13,608 nt of DNA from Oscillospiraceae bacterium (GCA_016302405.1 JAEDNR010000050.1:1-13608), one strand, 5' to 3'. Positions 1 through 7,171 are shown, numbered from the stretch's first letter. Made by a program: numbers and translations. The notes: a model not told the origin generated them from the letters alone.

Positions 1-10
1 GGAATGACAG
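1..10. repeat. Edge fragment of the interspersed repeat
   Basis: The first ten bases, GGAATGACAG, are identical to the right end of the repeat copy at 11979-12158 (12149-12158) and match nine bases of the end of the copy at 6883-7005. The window therefore probably opens at the end of another copy. Ten bases alone are weak evidence. Confidence 0.35.
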
Positions 11-60
11 TTCTTTTATTTGTGCAATTTTTCTTTAGTGAGACAGCCCCTTTAATTAAA

Positions 61-105
61 GTGCCAGCGCCTCGCCCCTTTGCGGGGCAACCGGCGCTGA
101 TGCAC
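61..105 (-). terminator. Imperfect hairpin after the NAD salvage operon
   Basis: A long imperfect hairpin lies 24 bases past the last gene of the minus-strand operon. The outer arms are GTGC/GCAC (61-64 and 102-105), the middle arms AGCGCC/GGCGCT (66-71 and 93-98) and the inner arms GCCCC/GGGGC (74-78 and 84-88) around a 5-base loop. On the minus strand it is followed only by a broken T tract (CTTTAATT), so it is a weak candidate for an intrinsic terminator. The adjoining CTTTAATTAAAG at 50-61 is a perfect 12-base palindrome. It could instead be part of an intergenic repeat. Confidence 0.5.
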
Positions 106-128
106 ATAAATCCCCATGCGTCAACAGC

Positions 129-425
129 TTAGCCGTCAAAGTCCTCGATCCATCCGCTGTCCACTTTCCTTTCCCGGAAGTCCTCCGCAACACGGACAGG
201 GAGCTTCCGGCTTTCCGCGAAATGGCTTACCGTGTCCACCGCTCTTTTATAGGGGCTGGACAGGATGACATTGATTCCCTTGTCCGCAAGGTACGCGCTG
301 ACACGCTTTCTGTCCTCCATTCCCTTTTCTGACAGCTCCCGCGGCCTGTCGTCATGGTTATTGTAATTCGGCTCCGCGTGTCTGACAAAATATACCGTCG
401 TGATGCTTCTCGCCATTCCGTCCAT
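129..425 (-). CDS. Histidine phosphatase family protein, C-terminally truncated
   Basis: The 98-residue product begins like a member of the histidine phosphatase (phosphoglycerate mutase-like) superfamily. The phospho-accepting RHAEPN motif is at residues 15-20 and the conserved SSPYKRAVDT segment is present in the middle. These enzymes transfer phosphate through the RH histidine and hydrolyse small phosphate esters or phosphoproteins. Family members are normally about 180-200 residues. This one stops at TAA (129-131), just after the E-R-K region, so the second catalytic histidine and the whole C-terminal half are absent. No continuation is visible in the remaining 128 bases. It starts 10 bases after pncB and is probably co-transcribed. 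An internal Met at residue 4 is an equally likely start, as neither has a good ribosome site. It is probably a decayed gene, unless a short form is functional. Confidence 0.6.
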   Translation of the reverse strand: MDGMARSITTVYFVRHAEPNYNNHDDRPRELSEKGMEDRKRVSAYLADKGINVILSSPYKRAVDTVSHFAESRKLPVRVAEDFRERKVDSGWIEDFDG

Positions 426-435
426 TTCAGACGCT

Positions 436-1629
436 CTACTTTTCCCGTTTCAGGCGGAATTCCACCGAGCTTTTCAGGTAGGCTAAGTAATCATTTTCCA
501 TGCACATGGCCTTTTCCGGGTTGTCGGAAAGCTTCGCCACCGGCCGTCCGTTGACATACTGCAGCTTGATGACAATGTTCAGTGCTTCCTCGCAGGTGTC
601 GTTGGAGCAGAAGGTACCGATGCCGAAGGACACCTTGGCCCGATCCCGAAAATGGTCATAGAGGGCCTGGGCCTTGTCAAAGCTCAGGCTGTCGCTGAAC
701 AGGAGCTGCTTGGTCCTGGGGTCCACCCCGTACTTTTCATAGTGGGCAATGATCTTTTCCCCCCATTCGTAGGGGTCGCCGCTGTCATGGCGGACGCCCG
801 AATAGTTATTGACCATGGAGCGGTTAAAGTCCAGCAGAAAAAGATCCGTGGTCACGGTATCCGTCAAAGCCGTTCCGTTGTCCCCGTCGTACTCGTCGTA
901 CCAATCCTGCATGGCATAGTGGTTGGTATAGGCCAGAGGGATGCTGTCAATACCCTGGTACATCTGGACAAATTCGTGGGCATAGGTACCGATGGGCTTC
1001 AGGTTGTGCTTTTTGGCAAGGTAGACATTGGAGGTGCCGGCGCAGTTGCGGGTTTCCGTAGCCAGGCGCTTGACCACCACGTCCTCCCACTCCCGGCTTA
1101 AGCGTCTGCGGCAGCCGAACTCAGCAAAGGTGAAGGTATAGGTCCCGTCGTTGAAAGCCCGGATCTTTTTATCCAGCCGTTCCTGGGCGCTCTTTACCAG
1201 CTTTTCGTAGTCAAAGTTCATGCGGAAATACACTTCGTTGACGATTTCCAGCAGGTAGATTTCAAACTGCATAGCGGAAAACAGCGGCCCTTTCACCACC
1301 AGGGAAAGCTCCCCCTTTTCCGTGCGCCGGGCGGTGACATACTCCCGGATGGGGTGCCACAGCCGGAGGAACTCCACATAGTCGTTTTTGATAAACCGGA
1401 TGGAGCGCAGATAGTCCAGCTCCTCCTTGGTAAAGCGCAGGGTGCACAGGTGGTCGATCTGGGCGTTGATCTCGTCCACCACCTCCTGGGAAAACACCAC
1501 GCCCTCGTTGCGGCACTTAAAGTAATACTCGCCGTTCAGGTCCGTGTGCTTATGGAAGATCACCTGATCCATATTGAATTTATACAGGTCGGTGTCCAGC
1601 AGAGAAACAATAATCGGTTCCAGCTTCAT
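436..1629 (-). CDS. pncB: Nicotinate phosphoribosyltransferase
   Basis: PncB joins nicotinate to PRPP with ATP use to give nicotinate mononucleotide, the committed step of NAD salvage in the cytosol. The 397-residue length matches E. coli-type PncB (about 400). Visible family signatures are the N-terminal LLDTDLYKFNMDQ, GTYAHEF near residue 214 (His218 lies where the phosphorylated histidine sits in enteric PncB), TNHYAMQDW, GVRHDSGDPYEWGEK and FGIGTFCSND. The frame is open further upstream, to about 1806. However, the start at 1629 is supported by a GGAAAGGAAAAGAG ribosome site, by homology beginning there, and because the longer form would overlap the preceding gene. It lies 64 bases after the adenylyltransferase gene and is the fourth NAD gene of the operon. 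Identification is firm. Confidence 0.95.
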   Translation of the reverse strand: MKLEPIIVSLLDTDLYKFNMDQVIFHKHTDLNGEYYFKCRNEGVVFSQEVVDEINAQIDHLCTLRFTKEELDYLRSIRFIKNDYVEFLRLWHPIREYVTARRTEKGELSLVVKGPLFSAMQFEIYLLEIVNEVYFRMNFDYEKLVKSAQERLDKKIRAFNDGTYTFTFAEFGCRRRLSREWEDVVVKRLATETRNCAGTSNVYLAKKHNLKPIGTYAHEFVQMYQGIDSIPLAYTNHYAMQDWYDEYDGDNGTALTDTVTTDLFLLDFNRSMVNNYSGVRHDSGDPYEWGEKIIAHYEKYGVDPRTKQLLFSDSLSFDKAQALYDHFRDRAKVSFGIGTFCSNDTCEEALNIVIKLQYVNGRPVAKLSDNPEKAMCMENDYLAYLKSSVEFRLKREK

Positions 1630-1693
1630 TCTCTTTTCCTTTCCAGTTGGCAGCCTCTGAAAACTGCTTTTTGCGGTTTTATGAGGTGCCCTG

Positions 1694-2251
1694 TTATATG
1701 CTTTTTGTTTCCAGATTACCCTGGGAGGCCAGGGCGATCTGCCGCAGCTGCCGGTACCGGGGCCAGAGCTTCGGATTGGTGTAGGCCTTCCACTTTTCAA
1801 AGTCATCCTCGGCGAAAAACTGCCGCATCTGGGAGGCGGACATCTCTATGGACTTTGGCACATACAGCTCGGAGATCCCGTTTCCGGCAATGCTGTCAAA
1901 CCAGTCCAGGCGTCTTTCTTCTTTTCCCGACACTACCAGGTCCGGCAGCCTGCCGAAGCGCTCCGCCACCTGCCCCAGAACATAGTCCCCCCATTTGGCG
2001 TTGTTTCCCACGCCGATGTCCGGCAGGGGGTAAACGCAGACGTTGCTGCCAAATACATCGTTGAGCATTTCCCGGCGCAGTTCATAGGAAAAGGGGTTTT
2101 TAAAGGTGCCGCTTTCCTGGGAAGAGCCCACAAAAAGCCCCACCCGGTCACACAGGGCAATGGCCTTGCGGATCATATCCTCGTGGCCGGTGTGCAGCGT
2201 CTGGAAGCGGCCCACTACCAGGCCTAAGCGAAAGGGCTTATTTTCCATCAT
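1694..2251 (-). CDS. NadM/NMNAT-type nicotinate (nicotinamide) mononucleotide adenylyltransferase
   Basis: This is a 185-residue nucleotidyltransferase of the HxGH cytidylyltransferase superfamily. The first motif is GRFQTLHTGH (residues 14-23), and an ISxTxxR-like motif reads MSASQMR at 137-143, the usual ATP-phosphate site. It resembles NadM or the NMNAT half of NadR more than NadD. It has no kinase (RNK) domain and no Nudix domain. In this operon it should convert nicotinate mononucleotide to its adenylylated form, linking PncB to NadE. The family can also use NMN, so the real preference is open. The start lies 3 bases after the nadE stop, with no strong ribosome site, which suggests translational coupling. 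Met1 and Met2 are adjacent, so the start is uncertain by one codon. Confidence 0.85.
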   Translation of the reverse strand: MMENKPFRLGLVVGRFQTLHTGHEDMIRKAIALCDRVGLFVGSSQESGTFKNPFSYELRREMLNDVFGSNVCVYPLPDIGVGNNAKWGDYVLGQVAERFGRLPDLVVSGKEERRLDWFDSIAGNGISELYVPKSIEMSASQMRQFFAEDDFEKWKAYTNPKLWPRYRQLRQIALASQGNLETKSI

Positions 2252-2254
2252 TTT

Positions 2255-2983
2255 TCAGTCTATCACCGGTTCAAAGGCGGGCATCAGCCGCAGCTTGAAC
2301 AGATTCCTTTCATGCCGTTCGTCGATCATCCGCTTCTTTTCGGGATCTTCGATCACTCCGGTGCGGATATACCGGTCAAGCTCCGCGTAGGTAAAGCCCA
2401 GGTTGTCCTCGTCGGTTTTTCCGCACAGGCCGTCGGTGGGCACCTTGTCCACCAGAATATCGGGAAGCCCCAGGTATCTTCCCACCTGCTTTACCTCGTC
2501 CACGGTGAGGTAAGAGCAGGGGCTGAAATCCCCGGCAGCATCGCCGTACCGGGTGGAATAACCCACCCAGTCCTCGGAAAGGTTGCAGGTGTTGGCAACC
2601 CGGCCGTTATGGCTCTGGGCCACCGCGTAGAGGGTGGTCATACGGACCCTGGGAGGAATATTGGTCACCGTCTGGACGGAAAGCTCGAAGGGCAGGTTCT
2701 TTTTCAGGCCCTCCACCGCGTCCCGGATGTTGATAATATAGTGCCGGATCCCCAGATGCTTCACAAGAAGCTTTGCCATATCGATGTCACTCTGCTCCCC
2801 GCAGGGCATCAGAACGCCGATCACCCGGTCCTTGCCCAGGGCTTTTACGCACAGCGCCGCCACAACGGAACTGTCCTTGCCGCCGGAAATACCCACCACC
2901 GCGTTGCAGTCCCTGCCGTTTTCGGCAAAGAAGTCCCGGATCCAGGCAACGCATTCTTCGGTCGTTTTTTTCGGATCAAACAT
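2255..2983 (-). CDS. nadE: NAD+ synthetase, ammonia-dependent
   Basis: NadE amidates deamido-NAD+ to NAD+ using ATP and ammonia, the last step of the pathway. The protein has 242 residues, typical of the short ammonia-dependent form. It lacks the N-terminal nitrilase-like glutaminase domain of long NadE proteins, so it cannot take ammonia from glutamine by itself. The ATP pyrophosphatase P-loop SGGKDS is at residues 33-38. The NIPPRVRMTTLY segment (108-119), NTCNLSEDWVGYSTRYGD (131-148) and TDGLCGKTDEDNLGFTYAELD region (183-203) are the substrate-binding parts of the family. An AGGAGG site 7 bases before the ATG fixes the start. The gene follows pncA by 28 bases and runs directly into the adenylyltransferase gene. 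Confidence 0.95.
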   Translation of the reverse strand: MFDPKKTTEECVAWIRDFFAENGRDCNAVVGISGGKDSSVVAALCVKALGKDRVIGVLMPCGEQSDIDMAKLLVKHLGIRHYIINIRDAVEGLKKNLPFELSVQTVTNIPPRVRMTTLYAVAQSHNGRVANTCNLSEDWVGYSTRYGDAAGDFSPCSYLTVDEVKQVGRYLGLPDILVDKVPTDGLCGKTDEDNLGFTYAELDRYIRTGVIEDPEKKRMIDERHERNLFKLRLMPAFEPVID

Positions 2984-3011
2984 AGATAAACCTCCTGTAA
3001 ACGCAGCGGAT

Positions 3012-3545
3012 TTATTCTCCGGTTACATCGATCTGGCAGCAGCCCATGGTGGCAAGGGCCGCCTGGTGGGTCGCGGGACTTACCCCGGCACAGCACCGGG
3101 CATCCACCGTGATCTTCGCGTTGGGGTAGGCCGCCCGGAGGATCAGGGCGTTGGACACCACGCAAATATCCGTACACAGGCCCACGATCTCTATGTCAAG
3201 GGTTTCCCCGGGATATGTTTCCCCCAGAATACGGGGCAAATCAAAGGAACCAAACGTATTCTTCAGCACCTTTGTATAGGGCTTTCCTTCCAGGGCCATC
3301 TGGACCTCCCCGTCCAGGGCGTGGCCGGGTGTGCCCGCAATGCAGTGGACCACCGGAAGCTTTTTACCCTCCAGGGTCTCCAAATAGTTATCATAGTGGG
3401 TGTCATAGGTCACGAGAATCCCATCCCCGTCAAAGGTCCGGATCTTCCGCGCCACATTGGGAACGATGGCGGCGGCCTCCTTGGAGCCCAGCGCGCCGTC
3501 CACAAAATCCTTCTGCATATCCACAACGACCAGTACTTTTTTCAT
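3012..3545 (-). CDS. pncA: Nicotinamidase (isochorismatase-like cysteine hydrolase)
   Basis: This 177-residue protein belongs to the isochorismatase-like hydrolases. The catalytic triad is readable: Asp9 in VVVDMQKDFVDG, Lys95 in VLKNTFGSF, and Cys128 in GLCTDICV. A PncA-like metal site is suggested by Asp48, His50 (YDTHYD) and His67 (VVHC). PncA deamidates nicotinamide to nicotinate plus ammonia, which feeds PncB. The related families (isochorismatase, ureidoacrylate hydrolase) share the triad, but the metal-site residues and the position next to nadE, the adenylyltransferase and pncB make nicotinamidase by far the best call. A strong AAAGGAAG ribosome site precedes the ATG. The gene lies 26 bases after the acetyltransferase gene. 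Confidence 0.92.
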   Translation of the reverse strand: MKKVLVVVDMQKDFVDGALGSKEAAAIVPNVARKIRTFDGDGILVTYDTHYDNYLETLEGKKLPVVHCIAGTPGHALDGEVQMALEGKPYTKVLKNTFGSFDLPRILGETYPGETLDIEIVGLCTDICVVSNALILRAAYPNAKITVDARCCAGVSPATHQAALATMGCCQIDVTGE

Positions 3546-3571
3546 GATTGTCTTCCTTTCCCGTTTCCTTT

Positions 3572-4672
3572 TTATATCCTGCCCGCGGCAGCTTCTTCCC
3601 GAATCAGCCGCTTTTCATACATGACTTCTTCCGCCCCATAGGCGGTCTGGGTCTTTCCGGTGAGAGAAAAGCCGTGCTTTTCGTAAAAGCGTCTTGCCCG
3701 GCTGTTTTCCGCAAACACCCACAGGATCACCCAGTTAAAGCCCGCCCGGATCATTTCTCCCACCGCCCGCTCCAGCATGGTGGAACCAAAGCCCCGGCCC
3801 CAGTCCCCCGGCAGGCTGTGAATACAGATAAGCTCCGCCGTGTCGTCTCCCAGGTCAAACCGGTTCTTACTCCAGGCAGTGATGCCGTGGGGCTTGCCGT
3901 CAACAGATTCCAACGCCACCCGGATTTCCGGTTTTTTCAGAACCCGGGCGTACATTTCCTCCGCTTTTTGACAGTCCGTCAGCCGAGTCAGGGTATCCGC
4001 AGGGATCAAATCCCGGAATGCCGCTTTCCACGACTGGGTCTGGATAAACGCCAGCACCTTTTCGTCTCCGGGAACCGCATCCCGGATGATGACGGTAGGA
4101 ACCTCAACCTCGGACTGCCCCTCCGGTTTCCCGGCGGCGGGCATCTGCCGGGTCAGCACATTGGAAACAACCTGTTTCTGTTCACCCAACCCCTTGAAGA
4201 ACATCTCGTAGTTTTCATCGAAACGAAAGCCGCATTTTTCGATGGTTTTCCGGGAGGCGGCGTTTTCCGAAAAGTAATCCGCGAAAATACAGTCAAACCG
4301 TTCCAGCAAAAACGCGTCCATGGTCAGCAGAGTTTCCGTTCCGAAGCCCCGGCGGCAGTAATGCCTTCCGATGAGGAACCCGATCCCGACACACTGCTTG
4401 TCTTTTAGTTCCGGGTTATCCGTCCTGTATTTGTGAACATGATAGTAGCCGATGCACCTGTCTTCCAGCAGAATCGCCACAGCAGTATTGTATTGTGTCA
4501 GGTCATTCCAGAAGCGCTCAAATGCTTCCTCCGTCTGCACAGGAGGAAAGCCCGCCGGACGTGTGGTTTCCGGCTCCTGTAAAATGGGATAGAGAAAGGG
4601 TTTGTCCTCCTGCCGGAGCAGGCGAAAGGTCAGGTTTTTGGAATGGATGGTCCTGTTTTCCATGCCGATCAT
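3572..4672 (-). CDS. Tandem GNAT N-acetyltransferase (two fused GNAT domains)
   Basis: The 366-residue protein contains two acetyl-CoA-binding GNAT folds in a row. Domain 1 (about 12-165) is RimJ/RimL-like, with the pyrophosphate-loop motif CRRGFGTE at 107-114 and SENAASRKTIEKCGF at 135-149. Domain 2 (about 193-355) has WGRGFGS at 291-297 and AENSRARRFYEKHGF at 321-335. They are joined by a polar linker rich in Pro and Glu (178-192). The substrate cannot be read from sequence. I chose the start at 4672 because GGGGAGG lies 9 bases upstream of it; an in-frame ATG at 4696 has no ribosome site, and another lies at 4663. It is the first gene after the operon promoter and only 26 bases from pncA, so it is probably co-transcribed with NAD salvage, though a functional link is unproven. 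Confidence 0.88.
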   Translation of the reverse strand: MIGMENRTIHSKNLTFRLLRQEDKPFLYPILQEPETTRPAGFPPVQTEEAFERFWNDLTQYNTAVAILLEDRCIGYYHVHKYRTDNPELKDKQCVGIGFLIGRHYCRRGFGTETLLTMDAFLLERFDCIFADYFSENAASRKTIEKCGFRFDENYEMFFKGLGEQKQVVSNVLTRQMPAAGKPEGQSEVEVPTVIIRDAVPGDEKVLAFIQTQSWKAAFRDLIPADTLTRLTDCQKAEEMYARVLKKPEIRVALESVDGKPHGITAWSKNRFDLGDDTAELICIHSLPGDWGRGFGSTMLERAVGEMIRAGFNWVILWVFAENSRARRFYEKHGFSLTGKTQTAYGAEEVMYEKRLIREEAAAGRI

Positions 4673-4720
4673 CGCCGTTTTCCTCCCCGGAGCCATATTC
4701 CCGTAAAAAGTCTTACCGCC

Positions 4721-4749
4721 ATTATAGTAAATGGGGATTCACTCGTCAA
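4721..4749 (-). promoter_or_regulatory. Consensus promoter of the GNAT-pncA-nadE-pncB operon
   Basis: On the minus strand, TTGACG (4744-4749) and a perfect TATAAT (4721-4726) are separated by exactly 17 bases. The implied start of transcription near 4713 leaves a leader of about 40 nt before the acetyltransferase start at 4672, too short for a riboswitch. No other promoter of this quality was seen in the short gaps between the genes downstream, which supports a single operon. Confidence 0.8.
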
Positions 4750-5069
4750 CCGCTTTTTCGGAAGCTCCTGATGGATTTCTGGCAAATTCTCGCTCCACCG
4801 TCACCAGTGTGCGCTCACATAGAACGGGTATTGCGCCGCAGCTGTCTTTTACCGCGGAGCGGAGAAAGGCCCGGCAGGGTTAAAATGAAAAACCTGTCCG
4901 GTCCGCGTCTTTTAAGGTAGCTTTTTTCTGCCGTTGTGATATAATAAAGTCCGCTCCAGCGGGGTGAAACGGAAAGACACCCGCTCCCGGCATCCCAGGG
5001 CATGATAAAAATACGCATATCGGTTTCACGCGGGAAGAATACAAATTGGAATTTGTAGGGGGAATATCA
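4750..5069. other. Divergent intergenic region with a possible plus-strand promoter
   Basis: This stretch holds no convincing gene. On the plus strand, TGATATAAT (4937-4945) is an extended -10 element without a good -35 box. It is a possible promoter for the genes at 5070 and 5390. A hairpin AGCGG(G)GTG/CACCCGCT (4958-4982) and the inverted pair GTGAAAC/GTTTCAC (4964-4970 and 5023-5029) lie in the presumed leader. ACAAATT-GG-AATTTGT (5041-5056) is a perfect inverted repeat next to the ribosome site of the following gene. It may be an operator, or a piece of an intergenic repeat, because similar strings recur elsewhere in the window. Short reading frames on both strands here resemble no known protein. 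Confidence 0.45.
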
Positions 5070-5348
5070 GTGACAAAAGTTAAGCTTACAATTACAGAGA
5101 GTAAATGTAGATGTGGGTATTTCAAAAAAGGACAGGAATTCATAGTTGAAGATTTGTGCCCACCTTTATGCCATGAACTATGGAATAACATATATCCTTC
5201 GGTCTATGCGCTACAGAATGGAGCTTCACTTGATTATGGAGAAGGACGTGCAAAAGTATTTGATGCTAAATGTCCAGATGAGGGTAGAGTTTGCATTCAT
5301 GGAGAGGTTATAGATCAACAAATTCCAGTTTGTCGCTTTCCGCGTTAA
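5070..5348 (+). CDS. TIGR04076 family small cysteine-rich protein
   Basis: I recognise this 92-residue protein as the TIGR04076 family of unknown function. Family landmarks are KCRCGY near residue 14, FIVEDLCPPLCHELW (24-38), IYPSVYALQNG and KCPDEGRVCIHGE (67-79). Seven cysteines (13, 15, 30, 34, 68, 75, 88) could bind a metal or be redox-active, but no activity is established. The start is GTG at 5070, with AGGGGG 7 bases upstream. An in-frame ATG at 5046 has no such site, and homology begins at the GTG. Base use is clearly more AT-rich than in all neighbours, with many AGA, ATA, GGA and TTT-type codons, so recent acquisition is likely. It is 41 bases from the dipeptidase gene and may share its transcript. 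Confidence 0.82.
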   Translation: MTKVKLTITESKCRCGYFKKGQEFIVEDLCPPLCHELWNNIYPSVYALQNGASLDYGEGRAKVFDAKCPDEGRVCIHGEVIDQQIPVCRFPR

Positions 5349-5389
5349 CCCGATCGGCATAAAATTGAAGAAAGGCTAGGATTTACATT

Positions 5390-6853
5390 ATGGCATGTAC
5401 AACAATTCTGGTGGGCAAAAAGGCAAGCTTTGACGGCTCCACAATGATTGCCCGGAACGACGACGGATTCTTTGACGAAAAAAGGCTGACAGTGGTACTG
5501 CCCAAGGATCAGCCGAGAAAATACAAGTGCAAGATCAGCCATCTGGAGATCGTTCTTCCGGATGACCCCCTGCGCTACACCTCCACCCCAAGCGTGGACC
5601 TGTCCAAGGGCATCTGGGCCGCCAACGGCATCAATGCCGCCAACGTCGCCATGACGGCCACGGAAACCATTACCACCAACCCCCGGGTCCTGAGCGCCGA
5701 TCCCTTTGTGCGCTTCCAGCCCCGGAAGACAGCCCGGGAAAAGGACATCCCCGGCGGCATTGGCGAGGAAGACCTGGTCTGCATCGTGCTGCCCTATATC
5801 CGCAGCGCCCGGGAGGGCGTGGAGCGCCTGGGCATGCTTTTGGAGCAGTACGGCACCTACGAGCCCAACGGCATCGCCTTTTCCGACAAGAACGAGATCT
5901 GGTGGATGGAGACCATCGGCGGCCATCACTGGATCGCCTGCCGGGTGCCCGACGACCGGTATGTCATCATGCCCAACCAGTTTGGCCTGGATCATTTCGA
6001 CTTTGACGACGCTTTTGGGGCGAAGAAAAACTTCCTCTGCTCTGCCGATCTGCGGGAGTTTATCCGGGACAATTACCTGGATCTGAACTTAGACGGCGGG
6101 TTCAACCCCAGACTGGCTTTTGGCTCCCACAGTGACGCCGACCATGTGTACAACACCCCCCGTGCCTGGTTCATGGGCCGCTACTTCAATCCCAGGACCA
6201 TCCGCTGGGATGGTGCGGACGCTCAGTTCACGCCGGAAAGCGACGACATCCCCTGGTCCCTGGTCCCCGAGAGCAAAATCACGGTGGAGGACGTAAAGTA
6301 CATCCTGTCTTCCTACTACCAGGGCACCCCCTACAATCCCTACGGCAAATCTTCCCCGGAAACAAAAGCCAAATACCGCCCCATTGGCATCAGCCGCACC
6401 GGGGTCATGGCTATTTTGCAGCTGCGGGGGTACATGCCCGACGAGATCTCCGCTCTGGAGTGGATCTGCTTCGGCGCCAACCCCTTTAACGCCGCCCTGC
6501 CTGTCTACGCCAACACGGACAAAATGCCGGCATACCTGAGCAAAGTGACCATGGAGGTTTCCACCGATACCTTCTACTGGACGAACCGCCTCATCGGCGC
6601 CATGGCCGATGCCCACTACGGCTCCTGCATTCAGCTTATCGAACGGTATCAGGCTGCCGTGGCAAACGGCGGCCACACCCTTATTCGCGAGTTCGACAAA
6701 AAGATGCTGGAAAGAGGCAGGTTTGACTCCATTGGCGAAGCCAACCAGGCCCTTGCCGACATGGCGAAAAAGGAAGCAAACGATACGCTCAGCAAGGTTC
6801 TCCGACAAGCAAGTCTTGCCATGCGCTGCGGCTACCAGCGGGCGGACAACTAA
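5390..6853 (+). CDS. C69 family dipeptidase (PepD-like)
   Basis: This is a full-length (487-residue) member of peptidase family C69, the N-terminal nucleophile dipeptidases related to lactobacillar PepD. The N-terminus MACTTILVGKKAS is diagnostic: Cys3 becomes the nucleophile once the preceding residues are removed. DGSTMIARNDD and GFFDEKR follow, as in PepD. The enzyme should release amino acids from a broad range of dipeptides in the cytosol, because no signal peptide is visible. The start is fixed by the catalytic Cys, with a weak AGG ribosome site upstream. The exact specificity cannot be predicted. It lies 41 bases after the small cysteine-rich gene. The stop is followed directly by an interspersed repeat, with no plus-strand terminator of good quality. 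Confidence 0.92.
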   Translation: MACTTILVGKKASFDGSTMIARNDDGFFDEKRLTVVLPKDQPRKYKCKISHLEIVLPDDPLRYTSTPSVDLSKGIWAANGINAANVAMTATETITTNPRVLSADPFVRFQPRKTAREKDIPGGIGEEDLVCIVLPYIRSAREGVERLGMLLEQYGTYEPNGIAFSDKNEIWWMETIGGHHWIACRVPDDRYVIMPNQFGLDHFDFDDAFGAKKNFLCSADLREFIRDNYLDLNLDGGFNPRLAFGSHSDADHVYNTPRAWFMGRYFNPRTIRWDGADAQFTPESDDIPWSLVPESKITVEDVKYILSSYYQGTPYNPYGKSSPETKAKYRPIGISRTGVMAILQLRGYMPDEISALEWICFGANPFNAALPVYANTDKMPAYLSKVTMEVSTDTFYWTNRLIGAMADAHYGSCIQLIERYQAAVANGGHTLIREFDKKMLERGRFDSIGEANQALADMAKKEANDTLSKVLRQASLAMRCGYQRADN

Positions 6854-6882
6854 ACAGTGGGCAACGGATAATTTGGAAGCTG

Positions 6883-7005
6883 TCGACTTCCCGGTCATTG
6901 CGAGAAGTCGATCACACTGGCGTGGCAATCTCCATCTTTAATCGGACGCAGTCACAATGACGAGGGAGATTCCCACACCAGTCTGAGGACTGGTTCGGAA
7001 TGACA
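6883..7005. repeat. MITE-like interspersed repeat, copy A
   Basis: A short non-coding element follows the dipeptidase gene. Its left module begins TCGACTTCCCGG, then GTCATTGCGAG (6894-6904), and ends GGCGTGGCAATC. Its right module reads GGAGATTCCCACACCAGT and closes with TTCGGAATGAC (6994-7004). The outer ends GTCATTGCGAG and GTCATTCCGAA (reverse complement of the right end) form imperfect terminal inverted repeats. The right module contains a hairpin ACCAGT-ctgagg-ACTGGT. The same modules recur at 11979-12158. It encodes no protein, and no transposase is nearby. Confidence 0.75.
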
Positions 7006-7068
7006 TGTATTTTGGAAATGCAGCCGCTTATACGGTACTTCTTCACCATTCACTCTTCACTATTCACT

Positions 7069-7104
7069 AAAAAACGCCCCCGGTCACCTTCGTGACCGGG
7101 GGCG
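7069..7104 (-). terminator. Intrinsic terminator of the PTS gene
   Basis: A perfect 13-bp stem CGCCCCCGGTCAC/GTGACCGGGGGCG (7075-7087 and 7092-7104) has a 4-base loop. On the minus strand it is followed by six Ts (7069-7074), the classic intrinsic terminator form, about 120 bases beyond the EIICB stop. On the plus strand there is no T run, so it would act poorly for the dipeptidase gene. Confidence 0.88.
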
Positions 7105-7171
7105 AATGTTTGCTGTGTGGGCCCCAGCAGGAATCAGATCTCAGGAAGCTTCCGTCAATTTCGCAGGTGCC

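Noticed and set aside
1630..1806. An N-terminal extension of pncB
   Set aside because: The upstream frame overlaps the adenylyltransferase gene, the extra sequence is unlike PncB, and the ATG at 1629 has a good ribosome site.
4815..5191. Short minus-strand frames upstream of the acetyltransferase
   Set aside because: They overlap the AT-rich gene or the intergenic region, have no recognisable family and no ribosome site.
6089..6928. A 279-codon minus-strand frame opposite the dipeptidase
   Set aside because: It is antisense to a full-length conserved gene and begins inside a repeat, so it is a shadow frame.
7041..7070. Short tandem-like string (TTCAC/TATTCACT repeats) before the PTS terminator
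   Set aside because: Three or four irregular units only, with no spacer regularity. It is not CRISPR and not a convincing regulatory array.
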